From: Clavibacter michiganensis subsp. tessellarius
GTDB taxonomy: Bacteria > Actinomycetota > Actinomycetes > Actinomycetales > Microbacteriaceae
Reading direction: 5' to 3'
Assembly (NCBI RefSeq): GCF_021922985.1
Contig: NZ_CP040788.1
Location: forward strand, 310,001-374,000
DNA: 64,000 nucleotides
Within the stretch, counting starts at the first letter, position 1; the number at the start of each line of letters is the position of its first letter. Shown piece by piece: positions 50,306 to 60,051 of this stretch. The translations under genes were made by a program, and so were the position numbers. Under the pieces are notes generated by a model that was given only the letters and a program-made list of their open reading frames with translations, was not told the DNA's origin and searched no databases.

Positions 50306-51805
50306 GTGACCGCGAACCCGCTGGCCCCGTCCTGGCTGCTGCCGCCCGACGACGCGAACGCGCTGGATCCGGGGCTGTGGTCCCGCGGCGCCGACCGCGA
50401 CGCCGACGGCGCCCTCCGCATCGCCGGGGTCGCCGCCCCCGAGCTCGCCCGCCGCTTCGGCACCCCGCTCTACGTGGTCGACGAGGCCGACGTGCGCGGC
50501 CGCGCGGCCGAGACCCGGGCCGCCTTCGAGCGCGAGACCGCCGGGGTCGGCACGACCGCGCGCGTCTACTACGCGGGCAAGGCGTTCCTCAGCATCGAGG
50601 TCGCCCGGTGGATGGTCGAGGAGGGCCTCCACATCGACGTCTGCTCCGGCGGCGAGCTGGCCGTCGCGCTCGCGGCGGGCGCGGACCCGGCCCGCCTCGG
50701 CTTCCACGGCAACAACAAGTCCGTCGCCGAGATCGACCGCGCGGTGGCCGCGGGCATCGGGCAGATCGTCGTGGACAGCGTCATCGAGGTCGAGCGCATC
50801 GCCGCCGCGGCGGCATCGCACGGCCGCGTCCAGCCGGTGCGCCTCCGCGTGAACAGCGGCGTGCACGCGCACACGCACGAGTACCTCGCGACCGCCCGCG
50901 AGGACCAGAAGTTCGGGATCACGCTCGCCGACGCGCCCGACGTCGTCGCCCGCATCCGGTCGCACGCGTCCCTGTCCTTCACGGGCCTGCACGCGCACAT
51001 CGGCAGCCAGATCTTCGAGACCGACGCCTTCGTCGAGTCCGCCCGGCGGCTCCTCGACCTGCACGAGCGGCTCCTCGCCGACGGCCCCGTCCCCGAGCTC
51101 AACCTCGGCGGCGGCTTCGGCATCGCCTACACGTCCGTCGACCGGCCCGTGCCCGTGCCCGAGATCGCCCGGCGGCTCGCCCGCATCGTGGGCGACGAGT
51201 GCGCGCGTCGGGGGATCGCGGTGCCCGTCATCGCGGTCGAGCCCGGCCGCAGCATCGTGGGGCCCTCCACCGCCACGCTCTACACGGTCGGCACCGTCAA
51301 GGACGTGCTCGTCACGGTCGGCGGCGTCGACGGCGAGGTGGCCGAGGCGGAGTCCGCCACGGGCGACGTGGAGGACCCGCGCGTCGCGGCCGAGGCCGAG
51401 ACGGCGGTCCGCCGCTACGTGAGCGTCGACGGCGGCATGAGCGACAACGCGCGGCCCGCCCTCTACGGGGCGGACTACAGCGTGCGCCTGGCGGGCCGGA
51501 CCTCGGACGCCGCCCCCGCGCTCGTCCGCGTCGCGGGGAAGCACTGCGAGAGCGGCGACCTGGTCGTGCACGCCGACTACCTGCCCGGCGACGTGCGCGC
51601 CGACGACCTCGTCGCCGTGCCCGCGACGGGCGCCTACTGCTGGGCGCTCGCGAGCAACTACAACTGGATCGGCCGCCCGCCCGTCGTCGCCGTGCGCGAC
51701 GGCGAGGCGCGGGTCATCGTCCGCGGCGAGACCGTGGACGACCTGCTGGCGCGCGACGCGGGCACGCCGGCCGCCGCATCCCCCGACACGGACGGAGCAC
51801 GATGA
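50306..51805 (+). CDS. lysA: Diaminopimelate decarboxylase
   Basis: A 499-residue PLP enzyme making lysine from meso-diaminopimelate. Signatures: YYAGKAFLSIEVARW (PLP-binding Lys), DVCSGGELAVAL, GFHGNNKS, LNLGGGFGIAY, EPGRSIVGPS and the C-terminal GKHCESGDL and GAYCWALASNYN. An extra ~20-residue segment (GGVDGEVAEAESATGDVED) is inserted before the second half. GTG start; the stop overlaps hom (ATGA). The leader has a -10 box 90 nt upstream. Lysine branch of the aspartate pathway. Confidence 0.97.
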   Translation: MTANPLAPSWLLPPDDANALDPGLWSRGADRDADGALRIAGVAAPELARRFGTPLYVVDEADVRGRAAETRAAFERETAGVGTTARVYYAGKAFLSIEVARWMVEEGLHIDVCSGGELAVALAAGADPARLGFHGNNKSVAEIDRAVAAGIGQIVVDSVIEVERIAAAAASHGRVQPVRLRVNSGVHAHTHEYLATAREDQKFGITLADAPDVVARIRSHASLSFTGLHAHIGSQIFETDAFVESARRLLDLHERLLADGPVPELNLGGGFGIAYTSVDRPVPVPEIARRLARIVGDECARRGIAVPVIAVEPGRSIVGPSTATLYTVGTVKDVLVTVGGVDGEVAEAESATGDVEDPRVAAEAETAVRRYVSVDGGMSDNARPALYGADYSVRLAGRTSDAAPALVRVAGKHCESGDLVVHADYLPGDVRADDLVAVPATGAYCWALASNYNWIGRPPVVAVRDGEARVIVRGETVDDLLARDAGTPAAASPDTDGAR

Positions 51806-53133
51806 TCGAGTACCGGAACCTGCGCGTGGCCCTGCTGGGCTGCGGCTCGGTCGGCACCCAGGTGGCGCGCCTCATGCGTGAGCACGGCGACGAGCTCGCC
51901 CAGCGCGTGGGCGTCCGGCTCGAGCTCGTGGGCATCGCGGTGCGCGACGCGGACGCCCCGCGCGACGCCTCCGTGCCGCGCGAGCTCCTCACCACGGACG
52001 CGGAGTCGCTCATCCTCGGTGCCGACATCGTCATCGAGCTGATGGGCGGCATCGAGCCCGCGCGCACCCACATCCTCGCGGCCATCCGCTCGGGCGCCGA
52101 CGTCGTCACCGCGAACAAGGCCCTGCTCGCCACCCACGGGCCGGAGCTGTTCGAGGCGGCCGAGCAGGTGGGCGCGCAGCTCTACTACGAGGCCGCGGTC
52201 GCGGGCGCGATCCCCATCATCCGTCCGCTGCGCGACAGCCTCGCGGGCGACCGGGTCGAGCGGATCCTCGGCATCGTCAACGGCACGACGAACTACATCC
52301 TCGACGAGATGGACACGCACGGGCTCGGCTTCGACGAGGCCCTCGCGACGGCCACCGAGCTCGGCTACGCGGAGGCGGATCCGACCGCCGACATCGAGGG
52401 CCACGACGCGGCCCAGAAGGCGGCCATCCTCGCGAGCCTCGCCTTCCACACGCGCGTGCCGGTCGAGGCCGTGCACCGCGAGGGCATCACGGGCCTCGCG
52501 CCCGCGCAGTTCGCGTCGGCCCGCAAGGCCGGCTACGTGATCAAGCTGCTCGCCATCTGCGAGCGCCTCACGGATCCCGAGACCGGCCGCGACGGCGTCT
52601 CCGCCCGCGTGTACCCGGCGCTCGTGCCGCGCGACCACCCGCTCGCGGCCGTGCACGGCGCCAACAACGCCGTGTTCGTCGAGGCCGAGGCCGCGGGCGA
52701 CCTCATGTTCTACGGCGCGGGCGCCGGGGGAGTGCAGACCGCGTCGGCCGTGCTCGGCGACGTCGTCTCGGCCGCGCGCCGCCACGTCGTCGGCGGCCCC
52801 GGCGTCGCGGAGTCGACGCACGCGGACCTCGAGACGCTGCCCGTCGGCGCGATCACGACCCAGTACCAGATCACGCTCCAGGTGGCGGACGAGCCGGGCG
52901 TGCTCGCCCGCATCGCGCACCTGTTCAGCGAGCAGGGCGTCTCCGTGGAGACGCTCGAGCAGACCACGCACCAGGCGCCCGTGGCGGGAGGGGCGGGCGA
53001 CCGGCCCACCGCTAGCCTGGTGATCGGCACGCACCGCGCCACCGACGCGGCCCTCCGGGCCACCGTCGACGCGGTGTCGAACCTCGACGCGGTGACGGCA
53101 GTCGCGAGCGTCCTCCGAGTAGAAGGAGCCTGA
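51802..53133 (+). CDS. hom: Homoserine dehydrogenase
   Basis: A 443-residue NAD(P)-dependent enzyme reducing aspartate semialdehyde to homoserine. VALLGCGSVGTQVARLM binds cofactor; VTANKALLATHG, YYEAAVAGAIPIIRPLRDSL and GILNG-type GIVNGTTNYIL, and GYAEADPTADIEGHDAAQK are the catalytic signatures. A C-terminal ACT domain (QYQITLQVADEPGVLARIAHLFSEQGVSVETL) indicates feedback control by threonine. Start overlaps lysA's stop, and its TGA shares one base with the thrC ATG. Confidence 0.97.
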   Translation: MIEYRNLRVALLGCGSVGTQVARLMREHGDELAQRVGVRLELVGIAVRDADAPRDASVPRELLTTDAESLILGADIVIELMGGIEPARTHILAAIRSGADVVTANKALLATHGPELFEAAEQVGAQLYYEAAVAGAIPIIRPLRDSLAGDRVERILGIVNGTTNYILDEMDTHGLGFDEALATATELGYAEADPTADIEGHDAAQKAAILASLAFHTRVPVEAVHREGITGLAPAQFASARKAGYVIKLLAICERLTDPETGRDGVSARVYPALVPRDHPLAAVHGANNAVFVEAEAAGDLMFYGAGAGGVQTASAVLGDVVSAARRHVVGGPGVAESTHADLETLPVGAITTQYQITLQVADEPGVLARIAHLFSEQGVSVETLEQTTHQAPVAGGAGDRPTASLVIGTHRATDAALRATVDAVSNLDAVTAVASVLRVEGA

Positions 53134-54209
53134 TGGCCCACCAATGGCGCGGACTGCTCCGCGAATACGCCGACCGCCTCGACGTCACGGACGCCACCCC
53201 GATCATCACGCTCGGCGAGGGCGGCACGCCGCTCATCCCCGCGCCCGCGCTGTCCGCCCGCACGGGCGCCGACGTGTGGGTCAAGTACGAGGGCATGAAC
53301 CCCACCGGCTCCTTCAAGGACCGCGGCATGACGATGGCCATATCCAAGGCCGTCGAGCACGGCGCCAAGGCCGTCATCTGCGCGTCCACCGGCAACACCT
53401 CCGCGTCGGCCGCGGCGTACGCGACGCACGCGGGCATCACGGCCGCCGTGCTCGTGCCCGAGGGCAAGATCGCGATGGGCAAGCTCAGCCAGGCCGTCGC
53501 CCACGACGCGCAGCTGCTCCAGGTGCGCGGCAACTTCGACGACTGCCTCGACATCGCCCGCGAGCTCAGCGCGAACTACCCGGTGCACCTCGTCAACTCC
53601 GTGAACAACGACCGCATCGAGGGCCAGAAGACCGGCGCGTTCGAGGTCGTCGAGGTCCTGGGCGACGCGCCCGACTTCCACTTCATCCCCGTCGGCAACG
53701 CCGGCAACTACACCGCGTACACGCGCGGCTACCGCGAGGACCTCGAGGCGGGCAACGCCACGAAGCTGCCCCGCATGTTCGGCTTCCAGGCCGCGGGCAG
53801 CGCGCCCATCGTCGACGGCGCCATCGTCAAGGACCCCGACACGATCGCCAGCGCCATCCGCATCGGCAACCCCGCCTCGTGGAAGCTGGCCCTCGAGGCG
53901 CAGCTGCTCACCGACGGCTACTTCGGCGCCATCTCGGACGCACGGATCCTCGAGGCGCACCGCATCCTCTCCGCCGAGGTCGGCATCTTCGTCGAGCCCG
54001 CGTCGGCCATCAGCGTCGCCGGGCTCCTCGAGCGCGCCGAGGCCGGGCAGATCCCGAAGGGCGCGAAGGTCGTCCTCACGGTCACGGGCCACGGCCTCAA
54101 GGACCCGCAGTGGGCGCTCCGCACGGCCGACGGATCGGACGTCGCCCCCACGAGCGTGGGCGTCGACGTCGCCGAGATCGCGGGCGTGCTCGACCTGGTC
54201 GCGTCGTGA
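53133..54209 (+). CDS. thrC: Threonine synthase
   Basis: A 358-residue PLP-dependent beta/gamma-replacement enzyme converting phosphohomoserine to threonine. PLP Lys in NPTGSFKDRGMTMA; ASTGNTSASAAAYA and PVGNAGNYTAY bind the phosphate of PLP. Length fits the short (type II) threonine synthases of actinobacteria. The start shares one base with hom (TGATG), and its stop overlaps thrB (GTGA). Confidence 0.97.
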   Translation: MAHQWRGLLREYADRLDVTDATPIITLGEGGTPLIPAPALSARTGADVWVKYEGMNPTGSFKDRGMTMAISKAVEHGAKAVICASTGNTSASAAAYATHAGITAAVLVPEGKIAMGKLSQAVAHDAQLLQVRGNFDDCLDIARELSANYPVHLVNSVNNDRIEGQKTGAFEVVEVLGDAPDFHFIPVGNAGNYTAYTRGYREDLEAGNATKLPRMFGFQAAGSAPIVDGAIVKDPDTIASAIRIGNPASWKLALEAQLLTDGYFGAISDARILEAHRILSAEVGIFVEPASAISVAGLLERAEAGQIPKGAKVVLTVTGHGLKDPQWALRTADGSDVAPTSVGVDVAEIAGVLDLVAS

Positions 54210-55171
54210 CCGACGGTCCGATGACCACGGCGCTCCCCGTCGGGCGCCGCGTGCAGGTGCGCGTGCCCGCGACGAGCGCCAACCTCGGCCCCGGCTTCGA
54301 CACGCTCGGCCTCGCGCTCGCGCTCTACGACGACCTCACGGTGACGGTGCGCGACGCGCCCGGCGCCACGGTCGACGTGCGCGGCGTCGGCGCGGGCGAG
54401 GTGCCCACCGACGAGACGAACCTCGTCGTCACCGCCATCGCCCACACCTTCGCCGCGTTCGACCAGCCGATGCCCGGCCTCGACCTCGTCGCCGAGAACC
54501 GGATCCCGCACGGCCGCGGCCTCGGCTCGTCCGGCGCCGCCATCGTGTCGGGGATCATGGCGGCGCAGGGCCTCCTCGCCGGCACCGTCGAGATCGACGC
54601 CGACGCGCTCCTCCGCCTCGCGACCGAGATGGAGGGCCACCCGGACAACGTGGCGCCCGCCCTCTTCGGCGGCCTCACCATCGCGTGGGTCGACGAGACC
54701 GGACCGCAGCACAAGAAGCTCGCCGTGCACCGCGGCGTCTCGCCGCTCGTGCTCGTGCCCGTCGCCACCATGTCCACCGCGCTCGCCCGCAGCCTCCAGC
54801 CGGAGTCCGTGCCGCACGAGGACGCGATCTTCAACGTGTCGCGGTCGGCCCTGCTCATCGCGGCCCTCATCCAGAGCCCCGAGCTGCTGCTCGCGGCCAC
54901 CGAGGACCGCCTGCACCAGGACTACCGCGCGGCCGCCATGCCGGAGACGAACGCGCTCGTCCACCTGCTCCGCGAGGCGGGCTTCGCGGCCGTCGTCTCC
55001 GGCGCGGGCCCGTCGCTCCTCGTGCTCGGCAGCGACCCGGGCCAGCGGCTGACCGCGGCCCAGCTGGTCGCCGACCACGGCAGCACGCCGTGGCAGGCGC
55101 TGATGCTCGCCGTCGACGTCAAGGGATCCACCGTGCAGGTCGTCGACGCGGGCTCCGCCCCCTCCCGCTAG
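54206..55171 (+). CDS. thrB: Homoserine kinase
   Basis: A 321-residue GHMP-superfamily kinase phosphorylating homoserine. VRVPATSANLGPGFDTLGLAL (motif 1), IPHGRGLGSSGAAIV (ATP-binding glycine/serine motif 2) and VVSGAGPSLLVLG (motif 3) are intact. The GTG at 54206 overlaps the thrC stop as GTGA; the ATG at 54221 is an alternative. It closes the aspartate-family operon; rho follows after 293 bp with its own promoter. Confidence 0.96.
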   Translation: MTDGPMTTALPVGRRVQVRVPATSANLGPGFDTLGLALALYDDLTVTVRDAPGATVDVRGVGAGEVPTDETNLVVTAIAHTFAAFDQPMPGLDLVAENRIPHGRGLGSSGAAIVSGIMAAQGLLAGTVEIDADALLRLATEMEGHPDNVAPALFGGLTIAWVDETGPQHKKLAVHRGVSPLVLVPVATMSTALARSLQPESVPHEDAIFNVSRSALLIAALIQSPELLLAATEDRLHQDYRAAAMPETNALVHLLREAGFAAVVSGAGPSLLVLGSDPGQRLTAAQLVADHGSTPWQALMLAVDVKGSTVQVVDAGSAPSR

Positions 55172-55233
55172 CCGGATCGCGCGGTCCTGCGGACCCGGCG
55201 CGCCGTTCCCCGCACGGGCCGGGCGCCGGGTGC

Positions 55234-55464
55234 TAGGATCGTCACGACCCCGGGGTCGACGGATCCACGCTTGAGCGTCGGAGATCCGGTCCCGGTGGTC
55301 GTTCTCACCACTCACCCGCTGTCGTCCCCGCCAGATCCCGCGCCTTCGTGCGCGACAGCAGCTCCGGACGGAATCAGACCGTCCGCCGCTCGGCGGAGAC
55401 ACACGCCTTCGGCTCTCCTCCGCACGGGCTTCGTCCCGGCGGATCGGGGAAAGGACCCACGAAC
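55234..55464 (+). promoter_or_regulatory. rho promoter and long 5' leader
   Basis: TAGGAT (55234-55239) suggests a leader of about 220 nt. It contains several possible hairpins, for example CGGACGG/CCGTCCG at 55364-55382 and GCTGTCG/CGACAGC flanking 55319-55354, and an aaagga site 9 nt before the rho ATG. In many bacteria rho is autoregulated through its leader; that role is inferred here. Confidence 0.5.
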
Positions 55465-57945
55465 ATGACCGATGTCGACACCCGCGCCTCCGGCGCCGAC
55501 CTGAGCACGCTCCGCGTCTCGCAGCTCCAGGCCATCGCCTCCGAGCTCGGGATCCCGGGCGGCTCCAAGCTCCGCAAGGGCGAGCTCGTGGCCGCGATCT
55601 CCGAGATCCAGGCCGCCCGCGAGCTGACCGTCCCCGCCGACGGGGCCCCCGCCGACCAGGCGCCCGCCGCCGAGGCCAGCGCCCCCGAGGCCCCCGCCGC
55701 CGAGGACGCCGCGCCCGCCGCTCCGTCCGAGACCCCCGTCGCCGAGCCCGTCGTCGAGGACGCCGCTCCCGTCGAGGCCCCGGCCGAGGCCCCCGCCGCG
55801 GAGGCGCCCGTCGCCGACGCGCCGGCCGAGCAGCCCGCCCGCTCCGGCCGCGGATCCCGGCGCGCCACCACCGCCCGCATCGTGCCCGAGCGCATCGCGG
55901 AGCCCGTCGAGGCCCCGGCCGCCGCCGAGCCCGCGAGCACCGGCCTCGAGGCCCGCATCGCCGAGGCCACCGCCACGGCCTCCTCCTCCGACGCGCCGCG
56001 CACCGCGGACGCCGCCCCCGCGACCCGCGCCGAGGCGCCCGCCGCGCGTCGCGGATCGCGCCGCGCCACGAGCTCCGGCGTCGTGGACCCCGCCGCCGAG
56101 GCCCCGCGCCAGGCAGCCCAGCACGTCAACAGCGGCCAGACCGCCGACCAGCTCGTCCCGACGGACGACGCCGCGGCGCCCGCCGCCGAGGACGGCGCCG
56201 AGTCCGCCCCGGAGCAGGGCTCCGAGCGCCGCGGCCGCGGCCGCCGTCGCGGAGGACGCGACGACCAGAACGGCCAGGGCGGCCAGTCCGGCCAGAACGG
56301 CCAGGCCGCGCAGGCCGACCGCGCGCAGGACGCCCCCGCCGAGGCCGCGACCGACGCGTCGACCTCCGGCGACGAGCGCGACGCCGACGACCAGGGCGGA
56401 CGCCGCGACGACCAGGGCCGCGAGGGACGCGAGGGCGGACGCAACCGCAGCCGCAACCGCCGCAACCGCGACCGCGGGCGCGACCAGGACGACCAGCAGC
56501 AGGGCGGCCGCGACCAGGCGCCCCGCGAGCAGGCCCCGCGCGAGCAGGACGCCGACGACGAGGCGCAGGAGGAGGCCCGCACCGGCCGCCAGCGCCAGAA
56601 CGGCCGCGGCCAGGGCGACCGCCAGCAGGACGTCCGCGCCGACCAGGCGCGCGCCGACCTCGGCCGCGACGACGACCGCAGCGGCCGCAGCCGCTACCGC
56701 GACCGCAAGCGCGGCCGCGGCCAGGGCGGCGACGACTTCGAGCCCGAGGTGACCGAGGACGACGTCCTCCTGCCCGTCGCGGGCATCCTCGACGTGCTCG
56801 ACAACTACGCCTTCGTCCGCACGAGCGGCTACCTGCCCGGCACGAACGACGTCTACGTCTCGCTCGGCCAGGTCAAGAAGCACTCGCTGCGCAAGGGCGA
56901 CGCCATCGTCGGCGCCATCCGCCAGCCGCGCGAGAACGACAGCCAGAGCCGCCAGAAGTACAACGCCATCGTGAAGATCGACTCGGTCAACGGCCTGCCG
57001 CCCGAGGAGGCCGCGAACCGCGTCGAGTTCGGCAAGCTCACGCCGCTCTACCCGCAGGACCGCCTCAGCCTCGAGACCGAGCCGAACAAGCTCACGACGC
57101 GGATCATCGACCTCGTGTCGCCGATCGGCAAGGGCCAGCGCGGCCTCATCGTCTCGCCGCCCAAGGCCGGCAAGACGCTCGTGCTCCAGGCCATCGCGAA
57201 CGCCATCGCCACCAACAACCCCGAGGTCCACCTCATGGTCGTGCTGGTCGACGAGCGTCCCGAGGAGGTCACCGACATGCAGCGCACGGTGAAGGGCGAG
57301 GTCATCGCCTCCACCTTCGACCGTCCCGCCGAGGACCACACCACGGTCGCCGAGCTCGCCATCGAGCGCGCCAAGCGCCTCGTGGAGCTCGGCCACGACG
57401 TGGTCGTGCTGCTCGACTCCATCACCCGCCTCGGCCGCGCGTACAACCTCGCGGCTCCCGCATCCGGCCGGATCCTCTCGGGCGGCGTCGACTCGTCGGC
57501 GCTCTACCCGCCGAAGCGCTTCTTCGGCGCGGCGCGCAACATCGAGCACGGCGGATCGCTCACGATCCTCGCCACGGCGCTCGTGGAGACCGGGTCCAAG
57601 ATGGACGAGGTCATCTTCGAGGAGTTCAAGGGCACCGGCAACATGGAGCTCCGCCTCTCCCGCGCCCTCGCCGACAAGCGGATCTTCCCGGCCGTCGACG
57701 TGAACGCCTCCGGCACGCGCCGCGAGGAGATGCTCATGGGCGCCGACGAGGTCAAGGTCACCTGGAAGCTGCGCCGCGCCCTCGCCGGGCTCGAGCAGCA
57801 GCAGGCCCTCGAGATCGTCCTCAGCCGCCTCAAGGAGACGACCTCCAACGTCGAGTTCCTCATGAAGGTCCAGGCCTCCATGCCCAACACCGCGAACGGC
57901 CAGTCCCACCAGAGCCACGGGCACGGCGCGCACGAGAAGGGCTGA
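55465..57945 (+). CDS. rho: Transcription termination factor Rho with large N-terminal insertion
   Basis: 826 residues, about twice E. coli Rho. Rho_N SAP-like helix bundle (residues ~14-45, LRVSQLQAIASELGIPGGSKLRKGELVAAI); then ~370 inserted residues, first Ala/Pro/Glu-rich, then Arg/Gly/Asp/Gln/Asn-rich (RNRSRNRRNRDRGRD); cold-shock-like RNA-binding domain from ~433; Walker A SPPKAGKTL (K570), Walker B VVVLLDSITRLGRAYN, and the C-terminal Q/R loop FPAVDVNASGTRREE. Inserted RG-rich regions are known in high-GC actinobacterial Rho and bind RNA. The ATG has an aaagga site. Confidence 0.97.
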   Translation: MTDVDTRASGADLSTLRVSQLQAIASELGIPGGSKLRKGELVAAISEIQAARELTVPADGAPADQAPAAEASAPEAPAAEDAAPAAPSETPVAEPVVEDAAPVEAPAEAPAAEAPVADAPAEQPARSGRGSRRATTARIVPERIAEPVEAPAAAEPASTGLEARIAEATATASSSDAPRTADAAPATRAEAPAARRGSRRATSSGVVDPAAEAPRQAAQHVNSGQTADQLVPTDDAAAPAAEDGAESAPEQGSERRGRGRRRGGRDDQNGQGGQSGQNGQAAQADRAQDAPAEAATDASTSGDERDADDQGGRRDDQGREGREGGRNRSRNRRNRDRGRDQDDQQQGGRDQAPREQAPREQDADDEAQEEARTGRQRQNGRGQGDRQQDVRADQARADLGRDDDRSGRSRYRDRKRGRGQGGDDFEPEVTEDDVLLPVAGILDVLDNYAFVRTSGYLPGTNDVYVSLGQVKKHSLRKGDAIVGAIRQPRENDSQSRQKYNAIVKIDSVNGLPPEEAANRVEFGKLTPLYPQDRLSLETEPNKLTTRIIDLVSPIGKGQRGLIVSPPKAGKTLVLQAIANAIATNNPEVHLMVVLVDERPEEVTDMQRTVKGEVIASTFDRPAEDHTTVAELAIERAKRLVELGHDVVVLLDSITRLGRAYNLAAPASGRILSGGVDSSALYPPKRFFGAARNIEHGGSLTILATALVETGSKMDEVIFEEFKGTGNMELRLSRALADKRIFPAVDVNASGTRREEMLMGADEVKVTWKLRRALAGLEQQQALEIVLSRLKETTSNVEFLMKVQASMPNTANGQSHQSHGHGAHEKG

Positions 57946-57948
57946 CGC

Positions 57949-59028
57949 GTGTTCGAGTCCGTCGTCCAGCTGCTGGAGGAGCACGAGGAGCTCCAGCAGC
58001 AGCTGGGCGACCCCGAGCTGCACGCCGACGCGTCGCGCTCGCGCAAGGTCAACCGCCGCTACGCGGAGCTGAGCCGGATCGTCGCCGCGCACGCGGAGTG
58101 GACCCAGCTCGGCGACGACCTCGCGGCCGCCCGCGAGCTGGCCGAGGAGGACCCGGCGTTCGCCGACGAGATCCCCGGCCTCGAGCAGGCGCTCGATGCG
58201 GCGCAGGAGAAGCTCCGGCGCCTCCTGATCCCGCGCGACCCCGACGACGCGCGCGACGTCATCATGGAGATCAAGATGGGCGAGGGCGGCGCGGAGTCCG
58301 CGCTGTTCGCCGCCGACCTCCTGCGGATGTACCTGCACTACGCGGAGTCCCGCCGCTGGAAGACGGAGGTCCTCAGCCAGACGCAGAGCGACCTCGGCGG
58401 CTACAAGGACGTGCAGGTCGCGATCAAGGGCACGTCCGACGACCCCGCGCTCGGCGTGTGGGCGCACCTCAAGTACGAGGGCGGCGTGCACCGCGTGCAG
58501 CGCGTGCCGGCCACCGAGTCGCAGGGCCGCATCCACACCTCGGCCGCGGGCGTGCTCGTGATCCCCGAGGTCGAGGAGGTGGAGGAGGTCGCCATCGACC
58601 CCAACGACCTCAAGATCGACGTCTACCGCTCGTCCGGCCCCGGCGGCCAGTCGGTCAACACGACCGACTCCGCCGTCCGCATCACCCACCTGCCCACGGG
58701 CATCGTGGTCGCGATGCAGAACGAGAAGAGCCAGCTGCAGAACCGCGAGGCCGGCATGCGCGTGCTCCGCGCGCGCGTCCTCGCGAAGCAGCAGGAGGAG
58801 ATCGACGCGGAGGCCTCGGCCGTGCGCCGCAGCCAGATCCGCACGATGGACCGGTCGGAGCGCATCCGCACGTACAACTACCCGGAGAACCGCATCGCGG
58901 ACCACCGCACCGGGTACAAGGCGTACAACCTCGACGCGGTGATGGACGGCGCCCTCGACCCGGTCGTGGACTCCTGCATCCAGGCCGACGAGGAGGCGCG
59001 GCTCGACGCGCTCGGGACGGACGCGTGA
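57949..59028 (+). CDS. prfA: Peptide chain release factor 1
   Basis: A 359-residue release factor reading UAA and UAG. The codon-recognition segment is [20 protein letters not shown] (PAT motif) and the peptidyl-transferase motif is [24 protein letters not shown] (GGQ). The GTG at 57949 lies 3 nt after the rho stop, so the two are co-transcribed. Standard length and no insertion. Confidence 0.98.
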   Translation: MFESVVQLLEEHEELQQQLGDPELHADASRSRKVNRRYAELSRIVAAHAEWTQLGDDLAAARELAEEDPAFADEIPGLEQALDAAQEKLRRLLIPRDPDDARDVIMEIKMGEGGAESALFAADLLRMYLHYAESRRWKTEVLSQTQSDLGGYKDVQVAIKGTSDDPALGVWAHLKYEGGVHRVQRVPATESQGRIHTSAAGVLVIPEVEEVEEVAIDPNDLKIDVYRSSGPGGQSVNTTDSAVRITHLPTGIVVAMQNEKSQLQNREAGMRVLRARVLAKQQEEIDAEASAVRRSQIRTMDRSERIRTYNYPENRIADHRTGYKAYNLDAVMDGALDPVVDSCIQADEEARLDALGTDA

Positions 59029-59082
59029 TCCGCGCGACCGTCCCGGGCGTCGTGCCCGCCGCCGCCCGCGGCCCCCGCGCCC

Positions 59083-59958
59083 GTGGCTGACGGGGAGGGC
59101 GTCCCCGCCACGGTCGACGCCCTCCGCATGCGCGTCGGGTCGACGCTCGCCGCGGCCGGGATCGAGGATCCCGCGGTCGACGCGGAGCTGCTGATCGGGC
59201 ACGTGCTCGACCTGTCGCGCGGGCAGGTGCAGTCCCGCGCGATCACGCGGGCCGCGGTCGACCCCGCTGACGCCGCGCGCGTCCTCGAGCTGGCCGCCCG
59301 TCGGGCCCGCCGCGAGCCGCTGCAGCACATCACGGGCGTCGCGCACTTCCGCTCGCTGGAGCTCCGCGTGGGCCCCGGCGTCTTCGTGCCGCGCCCCGAG
59401 ACCGAGCACGTCGCGCAGCTCGCGATCGACGCGCTGTCCGCCGCGCCGGGGGAGGCGCCCGTCGCGGTCGACCTCGGCACGGGATCCGGCGCCCTCGCGC
59501 TCGCGCTCGCCACGGAGGTGCCGCACTCCCGGGTGCACGCGATAGAGGTGTCGCCCGAGGCGCACGCGTGGACCGCCCGCAACGTCGCCCGCCTCGCCCC
59601 CGGCGTGGACCTCGTGCTCGGCGACCTCGCCGACGCGTTCCCCGAGCTCGACGGCACGGTGTCCGTCGTCGTGTCGAACCCGCCGTACATCCCGGTCGAC
59701 GCGGTGCCGCGCGACCCCGAGGTCCGCCTGCACGATCCCGCCCTCGCCCTCTACGGCGGCGCCGACGGGCTTGACGTCGTACGGCTCGTCTCGCGGACCG
59801 CCCGGCGGCTGCTGCACCCCGGCGGCGCGCTCGTCATCGAGCACGGCGAGCTGCAGGGCGCGGCGATCCGCGCGCTGCTCGACGCCGACGGCTGGCGCCA
59901 GACCCGGACGCACGAGGACCTCACGCGGCGCGACCGCGCGACCACCGCCGTCCGCTGA
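59083..59958 (+). CDS. prmC: Release factor glutamine methyltransferase
   Basis: A 291-residue SAM-dependent enzyme that N5-methylates the Gln of the GGQ motif in RF1 and RF2. SAM motif VAVDLGTGSGALALALA, catalytic NPPY in VVVSNPPYIPVDAVPRDPEVRLHDP and the N-terminal five-helix domain (EPLQHITGVAHF) are visible. GTG start. It follows its substrate gene prfA by 54 bp. An ATG at 59128 is internal and too late. Confidence 0.95.
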   Translation: MADGEGVPATVDALRMRVGSTLAAAGIEDPAVDAELLIGHVLDLSRGQVQSRAITRAAVDPADAARVLELAARRARREPLQHITGVAHFRSLELRVGPGVFVPRPETEHVAQLAIDALSAAPGEAPVAVDLGTGSGALALALATEVPHSRVHAIEVSPEAHAWTARNVARLAPGVDLVLGDLADAFPELDGTVSVVVSNPPYIPVDAVPRDPEVRLHDPALALYGGADGLDVVRLVSRTARRLLHPGGALVIEHGELQGAAIRALLDADGWRQTRTHEDLTRRDRATTAVR

Positions 59959-60051
59959 CGCCCGGCGCGCGCGCCCGCGCACCCGGTCCCGTCCGCGTCG
60001 CGGGTCGGCGTGGCCCGCGGACGCCCGCCGCGCTCCGCCGCGGAGAGCCGG

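Noticed and set aside
55312..59982. Very long open frame (over 1500 codons) on the minus strand
   Set aside because: It is antisense to rho, prfA and prmC, which carry clear family motifs; long antisense frames are expected at this GC content, and its sequence is Arg/Ala/Val/Leu low complexity.
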